Shown here one piece after another: positions 23,088-33,308 of a DNA stretch of 64,000 nt. This DNA is from Bacillus haynesii. GTDB taxonomy: Bacteria; Bacillota; Bacilli; Bacillales; Bacillaceae. The translations under genes were made by a program, and so were the position numbers. The stretch covers positions 1 through 64,000 of the forward strand of contig NZ_MRBL01000012.1 in NCBI RefSeq assembly GCF_001969855.1. Direction: 5' to 3'. How positions within the stretch are numbered: position 1 is the stretch's first letter; each line of letters opens with the position of its first letter. The notes under the pieces are model-generated. The model saw nothing but the letters and a program-made list of their open reading frames with translations, did not search any database and was not told the DNA's origin.

Positions 23088-23297
23088 ATGTTGGCCGATA
23101 AAGAATTTGGCCTGAATGACGTGGTCGAAATGAAAAAGCCGCATCCCTGCGGGGCGAACCGCTGGAAGATCATTCGGATGGGAATGGATATCCGGATCAA
23201 GTGCGAGGGCTGTTCACACAGCGTCATGATCCCGCGCAAAGAGTTTCAAAGAAAGCTGAAAAAGATATTAGTTAAGCATGAGGAGTCCGAATCTTAA
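23088..23297 (+). CDS. yyzM: DUF951 zinc-finger-like protein YyzM
   Basis: A 69-residue basic protein with DVVEMKKPHPCGANRWKIIR and IKCEGCSH, the cysteine motifs of DUF951, a small Firmicute family related by position to ychF. It probably binds nucleic acid, but the function is unknown. GAGGTGA lies 5 nt from the ATG; a TTG one codon later is possible. It lies directly before ychF, as in B. subtilis. Confidence 0.9.
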   Translation: MLADKEFGLNDVVEMKKPHPCGANRWKIIRMGMDIRIKCEGCSHSVMIPRKEFQRKLKKILVKHEESES

Positions 23298-23326
23298 TCT
23301 TAGCGGACCCCCTCGTGCTTTTTTTT
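23275..23326 (+). terminator. Terminator after yyzM
   Basis: A long imperfect repeat (AAGCATGAGGAGTCCG / CGGACCCCCTCGTGCTT) overlaps the yyzM end and is followed by a T run. Confidence 0.7.
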
Positions 23327-23476
23327 CGATCTCAAGGAAAAATGAATTTTCACTTAGTTTGTATGCTTGAAAAGCAAGTTTTGTCAGCTTGTCTTTTACT
23401 GTAATCATCCTTATAATTGTTGCAGGTTTAACATTTACGACTACACATGGATGTTCATTATAGAGGAGATGAAATA

Positions 23477-24577
23477 ATGGCTTTAACAGCTGGGATTGTT
23501 GGTTTGCCTAACGTTGGGAAATCAACCTTATTTAATGCAATTACTCAGGCCGGGGCAGAATCGGCCAACTACCCGTTCTGTACGATTGATCCAAACGTCG
23601 GAATTGTAGAGGTGCCTGATGAGCGTCTGCAAAAGCTGACAGAACTCGTCAATCCGAAGAAGACGGTCCCTACCGCATTTGAATTCACCGATATCGCCGG
23701 CATTGTAAAAGGAGCTTCAAAAGGAGAAGGGCTCGGAAACAAGTTCCTGTCCCACATCCGCCAAGTAGACGCGATCTGCCACGTTGTCCGTTGTTTTGCC
23801 GATGACAATATCACACACGTGTCCGGGAAAGTAGATCCGATTTCGGATATCGAGACGATCAACCTTGAGCTGATACTGGCTGACCTTGAAACCGTTGAGA
23901 AGCGGATCGGCCGGGTCGGAAAGATGGCCAAGCAAAAAGACAAAGAAGCCGTGTTTGAATTTGAGATTTTGACAAAGTTAAAAGAGGCGTTTGAACAGGA
24001 AAAGCCGGCCCGCTCTGTCGAGTTCTCGGAAGAGCAGCAAAAGGTGTTGAAGCAGCTTCATCTGCTGACGACAAAACCTGTCTTATATGTAGCAAATGTC
24101 AGCGAGGATGAAGTGGCTGATCCTTCAGGAAACGAGTACGTCCAGAAGGTCCGGGAATTTGCTGCAGCTGAAAACGCGGAAGTCATCGTTGTCTGCGCCA
24201 AGATTGAGTCCGAAATCGCAGAGCTTGAAGGCGAAGAGAAGGCGATGTTCCTTGAAGAACTCGGCATCGAAGAATCCGGTCTGGATCAGCTGATTAAAGC
24301 GTCCTACTCCCTCCTTGGACTCGCCACTTATTTTACAGCGGGAGAACAGGAAGTCAGAGCTTGGACATTTAAAAAAGGAATGAAAGCCCCTGAATGTGCG
24401 GGCATCATCCATACGGACTTTGAACGCGGATTTATCCGTGCGGAAACAGTCGCTTACGACGATCTGCTGGAGGCGGGAAGCATGTCCGCAGCAAAAGAGG
24501 CCGGAAAAGTCCGCCTTGAAGGGAAAGAATACATTGTTAAAGACGGCGATGTCATTCATTTCCGTTTCAATGTATAA
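23477..24577 (+). CDS. ychF: Redox-regulated ATPase YchF (OBG family)
   Basis: A 366-residue OBG-type P-loop protein (YyaF/Ola1) that prefers ATP over GTP and binds ribosomes. Motifs are GLPNVGKSTLFNA (G1), DIAGIVKGAS (G3) and a non-canonical G4 (YVANVSED); the TGS domain is C-terminal and ends GDVIHFRFNV. The frame opens ten codons earlier; ATG at 23477 has GAGGAGATG before it and gives the family length. Confidence 0.97.
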   Translation: MALTAGIVGLPNVGKSTLFNAITQAGAESANYPFCTIDPNVGIVEVPDERLQKLTELVNPKKTVPTAFEFTDIAGIVKGASKGEGLGNKFLSHIRQVDAICHVVRCFADDNITHVSGKVDPISDIETINLELILADLETVEKRIGRVGKMAKQKDKEAVFEFEILTKLKEAFEQEKPARSVEFSEEQQKVLKQLHLLTTKPVLYVANVSEDEVADPSGNEYVQKVREFAAAENAEVIVVCAKIESEIAELEGEEKAMFLEELGIEESGLDQLIKASYSLLGLATYFTAGEQEVRAWTFKKGMKAPECAGIIHTDFERGFIRAETVAYDDLLEAGSMSAAKEAGKVRLEGKEYIVKDGDVIHFRFNV

Positions 24578-24582
24578 CGCAG

Positions 24583-24611
24583 TTGAAATAGGACAAGAGC
24601 TTTGATATAAT
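24583..24611 (+). promoter_or_regulatory. rpsF operon promoter
   Basis: TTGAAA (24583-24588) and a perfect TATAAT (24606-24611) with a 17 nt spacer, about 80 nt upstream of rpsF. A strong SigA promoter for rpsF-ssbA-rpsR. Confidence 0.85.
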
Positions 24612-24644
24612 ATAAAATTGTGAGTAATAGGATTATTGCTCCTT

Positions 24645-24663
24645 GCCCAATATAATGGGCCGC
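24645..24663 (+). promoter_or_regulatory. Putative S6:S18 autoregulatory RNA leader
   Basis: The rpsF leader has a hairpin GCCCA / TGGGC (24645-24660) followed at once by CGC, giving the CCG-containing element seen in S6:S18-binding leaders of many bacteria. Binding of the S6:S18 dimer would repress the operon. The motif and position fit; the binding is inferred. Confidence 0.55.
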
Positions 24664-24690
24664 TTAGTCCAAAAGGAGGTGCAAATACAA

Positions 24691-24978
24691 ATGAGAAAGT
24701 ACGAAATCATGTACATCATCCGCCCAGACGTTGATGAAGAGTCTAAAAAGGCTGTTGTTGAGCGTTTTAACAACATTTTAACAACTAACGGTGCGGAGGT
24801 CACTGAAACAAAAGATTGGGGAAAACGCCGTCTTGCATACGAAATCAACGATTTCCGCGACGGATTCTACCAAATCTTAAACGTTCAAGCTGGTGCTGAA
24901 GCAGTTCAAGAATTTGACCGTTTAGCTAAAATCAGTGATGACATCATTCGCCACATCGTGGTTAAAGAAGATGAATAA
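24691..24978 (+). CDS. rpsF: 30S ribosomal protein S6
   Basis: A 95-residue S6 that pairs with S18 on the platform of the small subunit. Core motifs are [12 protein letters not shown] and [13 protein letters not shown]. The frame opens upstream, but ATG at 24691 has AAAAGGAGGTG at proper spacing and matches the family. First gene of rpsF-ssbA-rpsR. Confidence 0.98.
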   Translation: MRKYEIMYIIRPDVDEESKKAVVERFNNILTTNGAEVTETKDWGKRRLAYEINDFRDGFYQILNVQAGAEAVQEFDRLAKISDDIIRHIVVKEDE

Positions 24979-25024
24979 ACAGAATTGAATTATATACTCT
25001 AAAGCAAAAGGATGGTCTCTCAAT

Positions 25025-25537
25025 ATGCTTAACCGAGTTGTTTTAGTCGGCAGACTGACAAAGGACCCAGAGCTTCGTTATACTCCAAGCGGTGCAGCTG
25101 TTGCCACCTTTACGCTTGCTGTCAATCGTACGTTTACGAATCAGCAGGGTGAACGTGAAGCTGATTTCATCAACTGTGTTGTCTGGAGAAGACAAGCCGA
25201 AAACGTTGCAAATTTCCTTAAAAAAGGAAGTCTTGCGGGTGTAGATGGACGTTTGCAAACGCGCAGCTATGAAAATCAGCAGGGACAGCGTGTATACGTC
25301 ACGGAAGTTCAAGCTGAAAGTGTTCAATTTCTGGAGCCTAAAGGCGGCGGTTCTGGTTCCGGCGGTTACAGCGGAGGCCAGGGAGGCCAACACTTTGGCG
25401 GCGGACAGAATGAACCGGCTCCATTCGGCGGCAGTCAAAACAATCAGAATCGCAATCAAGGCAACAGCTTCAATGACGATCCATTCGCAAACGATGGAAA
25501 GCCGATTGACATCTCTGATGACGACTTGCCATTTTAA
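25025..25537 (+). CDS. ssbA: Single-stranded DNA-binding protein SsbA
   Basis: The essential replicative SSB. The 170-residue protein has an OB fold (about residues 1-105; [21 protein letters not shown]), a glycine/asparagine/glutamine-rich linker, and the acidic tip DISDDDLPF that docks partner proteins such as PriA, RecO and RecG. It lies between rpsF and rpsR, the conserved bacterial arrangement. Confidence 0.98.
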   Translation: MLNRVVLVGRLTKDPELRYTPSGAAVATFTLAVNRTFTNQQGEREADFINCVVWRRQAENVANFLKKGSLAGVDGRLQTRSYENQQGQRVYVTEVQAESVQFLEPKGGGSGSGGYSGGQGGQHFGGGQNEPAPFGGSQNNQNRNQGNSFNDDPFANDGKPIDISDDDLPF

Positions 25538-25555
25538 TGGATGACGGACGAATAA

Positions 25556-25825
<270 letters not shown>

Positions 25826-25836
25826 GCCGATAAAAG

Positions 25837-25869
25837 GAACAAGACCCAATACGGTCTTGTTCTTTTTTT
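25837..25869 (+). terminator. Terminator after rpsR
   Basis: Inverted repeat GAACAAGACC / GGTCTTGTTC and a T7 run, ending the rpsF operon before the convergent MFS gene. Confidence 0.92.
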
Positions 25870-25903
25870 AATTCATCAAAAGCCGGGTCGTTTCCTGCAG
25901 CAT

Positions 25904-27205
25904 TCAGGTTTCCTGCTTGCCAATCTGAATCCGTTTTATATCGCCGAGGACTGCAAGATAGAACACGAGCCCAAGCAGTAATACAAATCCGGCTACTAAA
26001 AAGCTGAGCGTAAATGAACCGGTTACATCGACCAGATAACCCGTTAATGAAACCGCAATAATCCCTCCGAATAAGTTATTTGCCAAATTGACCATTGAGC
26101 TGAGCAGAGAGATGGAACCTACCGGTGCAATATCAGCAGATATCGACCAACCGACAGGCGCCGTCGCAGATATTCCGGCTAAGCCGACGGAAATGCAGAT
26201 GATCGCAATCGTGATGTTGTGCGTGAAAACAGCTCCCAAAAAGGCAAATCCAAGGCTCATGCCGATTGTGATAACGGTCTGGTATACCTTTGTATTCGAA
26301 TGCCCCTTTTGAATTAAAAAATCGACGAGCCATCCGCCAACAACGATTCCGGAAATCGTCGATATCAGCCAGGGAACCGCTGTAAACAGCCCCGAGGACA
26401 TAATATCCATTCCGTATGTTTCTTTAAAGAAAGTCGGCAGCCAGGTTAAGAGCAGGTTGAATGTATAGCCGTAACCCGTGAATCCGATCATCAGTCCCCA
26501 TGCTTTACGGTTTGTCAGCATCGCTTTTAAAGCAATGAGCGTCCGTTCTGAGATGTCTTCATCTGATACGGCATTATGCTTTTGAATATAATGGAGCTCT
26601 TCTTTTGAGATTCGTTTGTGCCGATCGGGCTGTTCATAATACAACCAGAAAAATACGGTGAACAGTACATTGATGATTCCGATCGTTAAAAAAGCGGCTC
26701 GCCAGTCAAATGTCGTGACTAAAAAGGCAACGAGAGGCGCGCCGATGACATTCGCGAACTTCGCTGCCGAGTCAAACAGGGAATTGGCAAGGCCGCGCTC
26801 ATTTGGCGGAAACCATAAGGCCGTGGCTTTGGAAGCGGCAGGAAAAGCTGAAGCACTCGTCAGCCCGATTAAAAATCTGACAATATAAAGAAGCAATTTC
26901 CCCTGTAAAAAAGCCAATATAATGGTTAGAAAACTCCATACGGTCATTCCAACCCTTGTCACCCAGGCAACGCCGTACTTATCCAAGAGACTCCCGACCG
27001 GAATCTGCATCAGCGTGTATGAGTAGGTATAGATGGAAAAGACGATGCCTAATTGGGTTGCCGTCAATTGAAAGGAATCCTGTATCGCAGGAGCTGCGAC
27101 TGAAATGGCAACACGGTCAAAGTAATTTAAAATGATCATGCTGCTTAATAAAGAAGAAATATACCATCTTGTATGTCCCGGTCGTTTTTCCAGCTCTTGC
27201 GCCAT
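25904..27205 (-). CDS. yybO: MFS transporter, anion:cation symporter family (YybO-like)
   Basis: A 433-residue, 12-segment major facilitator of the anion:cation symporter family, which takes up sugar acids such as glucarate or hexuronates. The N-terminus has LNYFDRVAISVAAPAI and LLDKYGVAWVTRVG, and the family loop LWFPPNERGLANSLFD follows TM4. B. subtilis YybO has the same length and a nearby location. No catabolic genes accompany it here, so the substrate cannot be read from context. Confidence 0.8.
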   Translation of the reverse strand: MAQELEKRPGHTRWYISSLLSSMIILNYFDRVAISVAAPAIQDSFQLTATQLGIVFSIYTYSYTLMQIPVGSLLDKYGVAWVTRVGMTVWSFLTIILAFLQGKLLLYIVRFLIGLTSASAFPAASKATALWFPPNERGLANSLFDSAAKFANVIGAPLVAFLVTTFDWRAAFLTIGIINVLFTVFFWLYYEQPDRHKRISKEELHYIQKHNAVSDEDISERTLIALKAMLTNRKAWGLMIGFTGYGYTFNLLLTWLPTFFKETYGMDIMSSGLFTAVPWLISTISGIVVGGWLVDFLIQKGHSNTKVYQTVITIGMSLGFAFLGAVFTHNITIAIICISVGLAGISATAPVGWSISADIAPVGSISLLSSMVNLANNLFGGIIAVSLTGYLVDVTGSFTLSFLVAGFVLLLGLVFYLAVLGDIKRIQIGKQET

Positions 27206-27421
27206 ATTGAAACCTCCTCTAATGATTAGATTGGACTCTTTTTAAAATTACATTCTTAATTTCTTCGTGTTCATTTCCACGGGATTGCGGGCAGTAAACA
27301 GGCGCGGAGAAAAATACCATATAGACATATTGATACAGGTTTGCTAAAGTGAAACATGTTAAAAACAGATCAGCTTCTATGAGAGTTAGAAGCAAATGAT
27401 TACGAACGAGGTGTTGAATCT

Positions 27422-28888
27422 TTGAATGTTAAACAATTAAATAGCGAATGGTTTTCTAATGTACGGGGGGATATCCTTTCGGGTATCGTCGTAGCGCTTG
27501 CTCTCATTCCTGAAGCCATAGCGTTTTCCATCATTGCGGGTGTAGACCCGATGGTAGGTTTGTACGCATCTTTTTGTATCGCCGTTGTCATTTCCTTTAC
27601 GGGCGGCCGTCCGGCGATGATATCAGCCGCGACCGGGGCGATGGCTCTTTTGATGGGATCTTTGGTCAGAGATCACGGGCTTGATTATTTATTTGCTGCT
27701 ACGATTTTAACGGGAATCATCCAATTGATATTTGGGGTGCTGAAGATTGCGCGCTTTATGAAATTTATTCCGCGGTCGGTTATGGTAGGTTTCGTAAATG
27801 CGCTGGCCATTTTAATCTTTATGGCGCAGGTTCCTCATTTTGTTGGAGTTTCAAATATGACGTATGTTGTGGTCGGTATTACGTTGTTGATTATCTATGT
27901 TCTTCCCCGTTTTACAAAAGCTGTTCCATCTGCACTTGTTGCCATTATTGCGATGACTGCATTTGCCATTTTCGGCCATTTTGATCTTCGCACTGTCGGT
28001 GATTTGGGAGAAATGAAGCAATCATTGCCTGCTTTTATGATCCCCAATATTCCTTTCAATTTTGAGACATTGGCCATTATTTTTCCAACAGCCTTTGCGC
28101 TTTCCATCGTCGGCTTGCTTGAGTCATTATTAACCTCTTCTATTGTTGATGATATGACGGATACGGAAAGCGACAAAAACAGGGAAAGCCGCGGACAGGG
28201 CATCGCCAACATTGTCGCCGGGTTTTTCGGAGGCATGGCGGGATGCGCGATGATCGGCCAGTCTGTGATCAATGTAAAATCAGGAGGAAGAGGCCGCTTG
28301 TCCACCTTTGTTGCCGGCGTTTTCTTAATGTTTTTGATCTTGGTGCTGGGCGACTGGGTCGTACAGATTCCGATGGCGGCCTTGGCCGGTGTGATGATTA
28401 TGGTATCGATCGGTACGTTTGACTGGTCTTCGTTCAGCATGTTAAGAAAGGTGCCGCTGACGGATTCCATTGTCATGCTTGTGACCGTTATTACCGTTGT
28501 GGCGACCCACGATTTATCAAAAGGGGTTTTCGCCGGCGTTATTTTGAGCGCGATCTTCTTTGTGGCGAAAATTTCCAAATTGAAAATTGAAGAAAAGTCA
28601 GAAGAACATGCGATTAAGTACATCATCAAAGGACAAGTTTTCTTTGCATCTGTTCAAGATTTCGTAAAGTCTTTTAAAACGGATGAGCAAACGAAAAAGG
28701 TCATTCTTGATTTTTCAGAGGCCCATATATGGGATGATTCCGCTGTGGCGGCTATCGATAAAGTCGTTTTGAAAATGAAAGATCAGGGAATAGACGTTGA
28801 CTTGATTGGTTTAAATGAGTCCAGCTGGAAGCTGGTCGAAAAATTAGCAACTTATGATCAGCCTCATCGTTCAGTGTCAAATCACTAA
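27422..28888 (+). CDS. SulP-family anion transporter with STAS domain
   Basis: A 488-residue SLC26/SulP carrier. The membrane part (about residues 1-390) begins [26 protein letters not shown], the usual SulP entry, and has [10 protein letters not shown] and [22 protein letters not shown]-terminal STAS domain (about 400-488) is visible. Substrates of the family include sulfate and bicarbonate. It starts with TTG at 27422, preceded by GAGGTG. The UspA gene follows 17 nt later, a common pairing. Confidence 0.9.
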   Translation: MNVKQLNSEWFSNVRGDILSGIVVALALIPEAIAFSIIAGVDPMVGLYASFCIAVVISFTGGRPAMISAATGAMALLMGSLVRDHGLDYLFAATILTGIIQLIFGVLKIARFMKFIPRSVMVGFVNALAILIFMAQVPHFVGVSNMTYVVVGITLLIIYVLPRFTKAVPSALVAIIAMTAFAIFGHFDLRTVGDLGEMKQSLPAFMIPNIPFNFETLAIIFPTAFALSIVGLLESLLTSSIVDDMTDTESDKNRESRGQGIANIVAGFFGGMAGCAMIGQSVINVKSGGRGRLSTFVAGVFLMFLILVLGDWVVQIPMAALAGVMIMVSIGTFDWSSFSMLRKVPLTDSIVMLVTVITVVATHDLSKGVFAGVILSAIFFVAKISKLKIEEKSEEHAIKYIIKGQVFFASVQDFVKSFKTDEQTKKVILDFSEAHIWDDSAVAAIDKVVLKMKDQGIDVDLIGLNESSWKLVEKLATYDQPHRSVSNH

Positions 28889-28905
28889 GAAACGGGTGAT
28901 GAAGG

Positions 28906-29325
28906 GTGTATAGAAATATATTGCTGGCTGCTGACGGCTCAAAGCATTCTGAAAGAGCGGCCGATCATGCGATTCATTTGGCTTCCATGTCAAAGCAGGC
29001 GGTCGTCGACGTTATTTATGTATTGGATTATGCGAAAGCAAAACATGAAGTCCTGCATAGCGAGAACCGTGCAGAACTCGAACGTGAACGGCGCAGCAGG
29101 CTGCTGTCGATAGAAAATAAATTCAAACAATCGGCCGTTCCCTATCAAATGACGATGCAGCACGGGGATCCGGGCCCGACGATAGTATCGTACGCCAACC
29201 ATCATGATGTTGATATCGTGATTATCGGAAGCAGGGGGCTGAACACTTTGCAGGAAATGGTGCTGGGAAGTGTCAGCCATAAAGTGGCGAAAAGAGTGAA
29301 GTGTCCGGTTTTAATCGTAAAATAG
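28906..29325 (+). CDS. Universal stress protein, UspA family
   Basis: A 139-residue UspA-fold protein. It starts MYRNILLAADGSKHSERAAD and ends with the ATP-binding signature GSRGLNTLQEMVLGSVSHKV, so it is likely an ATP-binding member. GTG start. It is cotranscribed with the SulP transporter and may regulate it. Confidence 0.9.
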   Translation: MYRNILLAADGSKHSERAADHAIHLASMSKQAVVDVIYVLDYAKAKHEVLHSENRAELERERRSRLLSIENKFKQSAVPYQMTMQHGDPGPTIVSYANHHDVDIVIIGSRGLNTLQEMVLGSVSHKVAKRVKCPVLIVK

Positions 29326-29334
29326 CAAAAAACA

Positions 29335-29369
29335 GAGCCAGTGAGGATTCTATCCTCGCTGGCTTTTTT
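29335..29369 (+). terminator. Terminator after uspA
   Basis: Inverted repeat GCCAGTGAGGA / TCCTCGCTGGC with a T run; it lies between two convergent genes and touches the end of cotF. Confidence 0.9.
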
Positions 29370-29844
29370 ATCTCATCGATATTGCCTTTTGCGCGTGCAT
29401 GGCGTCGCCTTTTAGCAGCTCGACGAGGTTGTAGGCGGGATATAAGCCTTTCTGGTACATAAAATAAAAAATTTGTTCATGCAATTTAATGGCCGCATTG
29501 ATTTGTTTAACAAGCACTCTCCTGAGCTCGGGCGTCGCCGTTTCCGTGATCGCAATCGCATAATTTCGAACGGTCGTTTTCGCCAATACTAACAGATCGC
29601 CCGCATCAAAATACAGGTCGGCCCGTTCTTCCTCCCGCTGAAATGCCGGGGCTTTTGGCAAAAAGGGCAGAAGCTCCCTTAAATTTTGCTCCAATGCCTT
29701 TGCTGACACGCTGTAAAGCTGTCTTAACTGAGGATCGCTGATTTTTTTCATGCTTTTCTTGATCTTGACCAGTCCGACAGACTGTGCCGCAATTAGTTCA
29801 TGCAACTCCAACGTTTCATGCCAAGCTAATGTTTTTGTTGTCAT
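29368..29844 (-). CDS. cotF: Spore coat protein CotF
   Basis: A 158-residue helical coat-F-domain protein. [38 protein letters not shown] and [20 protein letters not shown] line up with B. subtilis CotF, which is processed into two coat polypeptides. The location next to yybS/gdpP is the B. subtilis one. It has a clear AAAGGAGA site and points against replication. Expression in the mother cell (SigK) is expected from the family. Confidence 0.9.
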   Translation of the reverse strand: MTTKTLAWHETLELHELIAAQSVGLVKIKKSMKKISDPQLRQLYSVSAKALEQNLRELLPFLPKAPAFQREEERADLYFDAGDLLVLAKTTVRNYAIAITETATPELRRVLVKQINAAIKLHEQIFYFMYQKGLYPAYNLVELLKGDAMHAQKAISMR

Positions 29845-30004
29845 TCATATTCTCCTTTATTGCTTTTTCTTAGTCAGCATATGCCCATTACCGTCTAAAG
29901 GTTAATAGAAGGAATCAGAGGGACGTTTTAGAACGTTTTGGAAAGGGGAAGTCAAATAATACGGGATTTTTGCATCTGAGTGATAACAATAAGAGGTGAT
30001 CAAT

Positions 30005-30145
30005 GTGTTGGATGTGTTGAAGGACTTTTTTCTATTCTTGAGCGGCGGGCTTCGCGTGACGCTTCTGATCGCAATTTTGATTATATTGTTGTTGATCAGA
30101 AAAGCGAGAAAGAAAAATAAAGAGAAGTCGGGGTTTCTGGACTGA
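30005..30145 (+). CDS. Small single-span membrane peptide
   Basis: A 46-codon frame with a GTG start and AAGAGGTGAT in front. It encodes a short N-terminal segment, one hydrophobic helix (TLLIAILIILLLI, about residues 19-31) and a basic tail (RKARKKNKEK). Membrane topology would be N-out, C-in. I do not recognise it; the ribosome site and helix make it plausible. A parS-like site begins 4 nt after the stop. Confidence 0.5.
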   Translation: MLDVLKDFFLFLSGGLRVTLLIAILIILLLIRKARKKNKEKSGFLD

Positions 30146-30148
30146 CAG

Positions 30149-30164
30149 TGTTTCACATGGAACA
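30149..30164 (+). other. parS-like site
   Basis: TGTTTCACATGGAACA matches the parS consensus at 14 of 16 positions, with changes at positions 9 and 12. It is intergenic, between the small membrane ORF and yybS. Binding by Spo0J is likely weaker than at the perfect site. Confidence 0.6.
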
Positions 30165-30297
30165 TTGACTCGCTTTCTCAAGCCTTATGATCGTTTTACT
30201 TGCGATTTGACCTTATGTTAGAATAAAGAAACAATGAGAGAAGGCCGAGACCTGCTCATCTCATCGTCTTTATTTGAAAATGAAATTGCGGCGTTAG

Positions 30298-30327
30298 AAA
30301 AGAGCAGTCGTCTATGCTGCTCTTTTT
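30298..30327 (+). terminator. Hairpin with T run before yybS
   Basis: Inverted repeat AAAGAGCAG / CTGCTCTTT with five T about 35 nt upstream of yybS. It could be a terminator of upstream transcription or an attenuator in the yybS leader; nothing visible decides between them. Confidence 0.6.
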
Positions 30328-30360
30328 GATTCATGACATTTAAACATACGAGGTGAACAA

Positions 30361-31290
30361 GTGAAACAAACAAGAGCTTTAGTAGAAGGCGCTATCATGG
30401 TCAGTATTTTTGCCGTTTTGCTGATGATCAGCCTCTATATTCCTTTCATCGGCACCATTCTTTTATTGACGCTGCCGCTGCCTGCAATGGTTCAAACGAT
30501 CAGGCACGGTCTAAAGCCGGGGATTTCGGTGGGGTTGATCAGTTTACCCGTTTCATTGATTGTCGGTTCCTTAGGTGGACTGATGTTTGCCGTTCCATTA
30601 AGTGCTGCAGGCGTGATCATGGGCTATTGCTACAGAAGAAAAGAGCCAGCTCAAGCGATTGCTGCAGCAGCCGTTACATACATGGTTTCATTCGTGCTGC
30701 TGCTTTTCATCAGCATTCAGTTTCTTGGGCTAAACTTAATAGAGACGGCCAATCAAGCATATAATGAAACAATCAAAACCTTTGAATCGAGTATCAAACC
30801 GTTTGGAAATGATAAAGAGACGGCTAAGCAGATCGAATTGCTAAATGAACAATTCAAACAGGCGCAATATTTATATCCGACGGCCATTGTGATATTTTCA
30901 GGAATCACCGCATTTTTGAATCACCTGCTCGCAAAGCCGGTGCTGCGGCGCATCATACAATTACCGTCTTTGAAACCGTTCAGGGATATGAGGCTTCCGC
31001 AAAGCATAATTTGGATTTATTTATTGACGATTCTTCTGTCGCTGGCTCCTGTTGAAGAGGGCAGTGTATATTCCTCCGTTCTGTTAAATGCGAGTCTCAT
31101 CATGGGCTTTGTCTTGATCATCCAAGGGTTTTCATTTGTGTTTTACTTTTGCCATGCCAAGAAACTGCCAACTGTCCTGCCGGTTCTTTTTTTAATTATC
31201 GGGTTGTTTTCGCCCCTGATGTACCTTGTTCGCATCTTAGGTATAATTGACATAGGCTTTAACTTGAGAGAAAGAGTAAAAAAATCGTAG
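30361..31290 (+). CDS. yybS: DUF2232 membrane protein YybS
   Basis: A 309-residue polytopic membrane protein of the DUF2232 family. It starts MKQTRALVEGAIMVSIFAVLLMI and has about eight membrane segments with a soluble loop near residues 120-170. It is usually the first gene of yybS-gdpP-rplI-dnaC in Bacillus. Function unknown; position suggests a link with c-di-AMP or the membrane. GTG start with GAGGTGA. Confidence 0.88.
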   Translation: MKQTRALVEGAIMVSIFAVLLMISLYIPFIGTILLLTLPLPAMVQTIRHGLKPGISVGLISLPVSLIVGSLGGLMFAVPLSAAGVIMGYCYRRKEPAQAIAAAAVTYMVSFVLLLFISIQFLGLNLIETANQAYNETIKTFESSIKPFGNDKETAKQIELLNEQFKQAQYLYPTAIVIFSGITAFLNHLLAKPVLRRIIQLPSLKPFRDMRLPQSIIWIYLLTILLSLAPVEEGSVYSSVLLNASLIMGFVLIIQGFSFVFYFCHAKKLPTVLPVLFLIIGLFSPLMYLVRILGIIDIGFNLRERVKKS

Positions 31291-31325
31291 CCACGATGTT
31301 CTCCAATGGTGAGGAGTTGATTTGA

Positions 31326-33308
31326 GTGCCAAGTTTTTATGAAAAACCGTTATTTCGATACCCCATATATTCTTTAATCGTCGTCACAATCATTTCTGTC
31401 CTCATCAACATTTATTTTAATTGGGTGGCAGGGGCGGCCGGCGTTCTCATTCTTGGTGTCATTTTGTACTTTTTGAGACGGGCTGACTCCCAAATCAGAA
31501 AAGAGCTGGACGATTATATATCGACGCTGTCTTACCGTCTGAAAAAAGTCGGGGAAGAGGCGCTGCTTGAAATGCCGATCGGGATCATGCTGTTTAACGA
31601 TCAGTACTATATCGAGTGGGCCAATCCTTTTATGGCATCATGCTTTAATGAAAATACGCTTGTCGGCCGGTCGCTTTATGATACTTGTGAATCTGTCGTC
31701 CCTTTGATTAAACAGGAAGTGGACACAGAAACGATTACACTGAATGAGCGGAAATTTAATGTGGTCATCAAACGGGAAGAAAAACTGCTTTATTTCTTTG
31801 ATGTCACAGAGCAGACGCAGATTGAAAAACAATACGAAAATGAAAGAACAGTCCTAGCCTACATCTTTCTCGATAATTACGACGATGTGACACAAGGGCT
31901 TGATGACCAGACAAGAAGCTCGATAAACAGTGAAGTGACATCGCTTTTGAACCAGTGGGCCCAAGAGTACGGCATTTTCTTAAAACGAGTTTCCTCTGAG
32001 CGGTTTATCGGTGTATTAAACGAACATATTTTAAGCGAGCTCGAAGCATCAAAGTTTTCGATTCTTGATGAAGTTCGGGAGAAGACGTCCGTTCATACGA
32101 TTTCTTTGACGTTAAGCATCGGAATCGGTGCATCTGTTGCATCATTGAAAGAGCTCGGCGATCTGGCGCAATCCAGCCTTGACTTGGCGCTGGGACGCGG
32201 AGGAGATCAGGTGGCAATCAAACAGCCGAACGGGAAAGTGAAGTTTTACGGCGGTAAGACGAATCCAATGGAAAAACGGACGCGCGTCAGAGCCCGGGTC
32301 ATTTCACATGCCCTCAAGGAGATTGTCTCTGAAAGCAGCAATGTGATTATCATGGGTCATAAGTTTCCCGATATGGATTCGATCGGATCAGCCATCGGGA
32401 TTTTGAAGGTCGCACAAGCAAACGGCAAAGACGGTTTTGTCGTGATCGACTCCAATCAGATCGGCGCAAGCGTTCAAAGGCTGATCGGGGAAATTAAAAA
32501 ATACGAAGAACTGTGGTCCAGATTTATTACGCCGGAAGAGGCACTTGAGATCGCGAAAGACGACACGCTGCTCGTGATCGTTGATACGCATAAGCCTTCC
32601 TTTGTCATTGAAGAAAGGCTGGTCAATAAAATTGAAAATATCGTCGTTATCGATCATCATAGAAGAGGGGAAGAGTTTATTAAAGACCCGCTGCTTGTCT
32701 ATATGGAGCCGTACGCTTCATCTACAGCGGAGCTTGTAACAGAGCTGCTCGAGTACCAGCCGAAGCGCTTAAAAATCAACATGATCGAAGCAACAGCCCT
32801 TTTGGCCGGGATTATTGTCGATACGAAGAGCTTCTCGCTGCGCACCGGCTCCCGTACGTTCGATGCGGCGTCATACCTGCGTGCAAAAGGCGCTGACACC
32901 GTATTGGTGCAAAAGTTTTTAAAAGAAACGGCCGATCATTATATTAAAAGGGCGAAGCTTATACAACATACCGTTTTTTATCAAAAAGGCATCGCCATCG
33001 CATCGCTGCCGGACGATGAGGCGGACGAATATTTTGACCAGGTTATCATTGCGCAAGCCGCGGATTCTCTCCTGTCCATGAGCGATGTCGAAGCGTCATT
33101 TGCTGTGGCGAGAAGAGACGAGAACACGGTATGCATCAGTGCGAGATCGCTCGGCGAAGTGAATGTTCAAATCATCATGGAAGCGCTCGAGGGCGGCGGT
33201 CATTTAACCAATGCCGCGACACAGCTGACCGATATCACGGTTGAAGAAACGCTCCACCGACTGAAAGAAGCGATTGACGAGTATTTCGAAGGAGGCATTC
33301 AGAAATGA
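31326..33308 (+). CDS. gdpP: Cyclic-di-AMP phosphodiesterase GdpP
   Basis: Hydrolyses c-di-AMP to pApA and so affects potassium balance, cell-wall stress and beta-lactam tolerance. The 660-residue protein has two N-terminal membrane helices (about 12-54), a heme-binding-type PAS domain (about 85-155), a degenerate GGDEF domain (about 175-300), and a DHH/DHHA1 phosphodiesterase (about 340-655). The DHH part shows [17 protein letters not shown] and a final [15 protein letters not shown] start 35 nt after yybS; 4 nt overlap with rplI. Confidence 0.97.
   Translation: MPSFYEKPLFRYPIYSLIVVTIISVLINIYFNWVAGAAGVLILGVILYFLRRADSQIRKELDDYISTLSYRLKKVGEEALLEMPIGIMLFNDQYYIEWANPFMASCFNENTLVGRSLYDTCESVVPLIKQEVDTETITLNERKFNVVIKREEKLLYFFDVTEQTQIEKQYENERTVLAYIFLDNYDDVTQGLDDQTRSSINSEVTSLLNQWAQEYGIFLKRVSSERFIGVLNEHILSELEASKFSILDEVREKTSVHTISLTLSIGIGASVASLKELGDLAQSSLDLALGRGGDQVAIKQPNGKVKFYGGKTNPMEKRTRVRARVISHALKEIVSESSNVIIMGHKFPDMDSIGSAIGILKVAQANGKDGFVVIDSNQIGASVQRLIGEIKKYEELWSRFITPEEALEIAKDDTLLVIVDTHKPSFVIEERLVNKIENIVVIDHHRRGEEFIKDPLLVYMEPYASSTAELVTELLEYQPKRLKINMIEATALLAGIIVDTKSFSLRTGSRTFDAASYLRAKGADTVLVQKFLKETADHYIKRAKLIQHTVFYQKGIAIASLPDDEADEYFDQVIIAQAADSLLSMSDVEASFAVARRDENTVCISARSLGEVNVQIIMEALEGGGHLTNAATQLTDITVEETLHRLKEAIDEYFEGGIQK

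Noticed and set aside
29902..30165. 87-codon minus-strand frame starting MFHVKH
   Set aside because: It begins in a parS-like site (this gives MFHVKH) and is antisense to the better-supported small ORF; no ribosome site.
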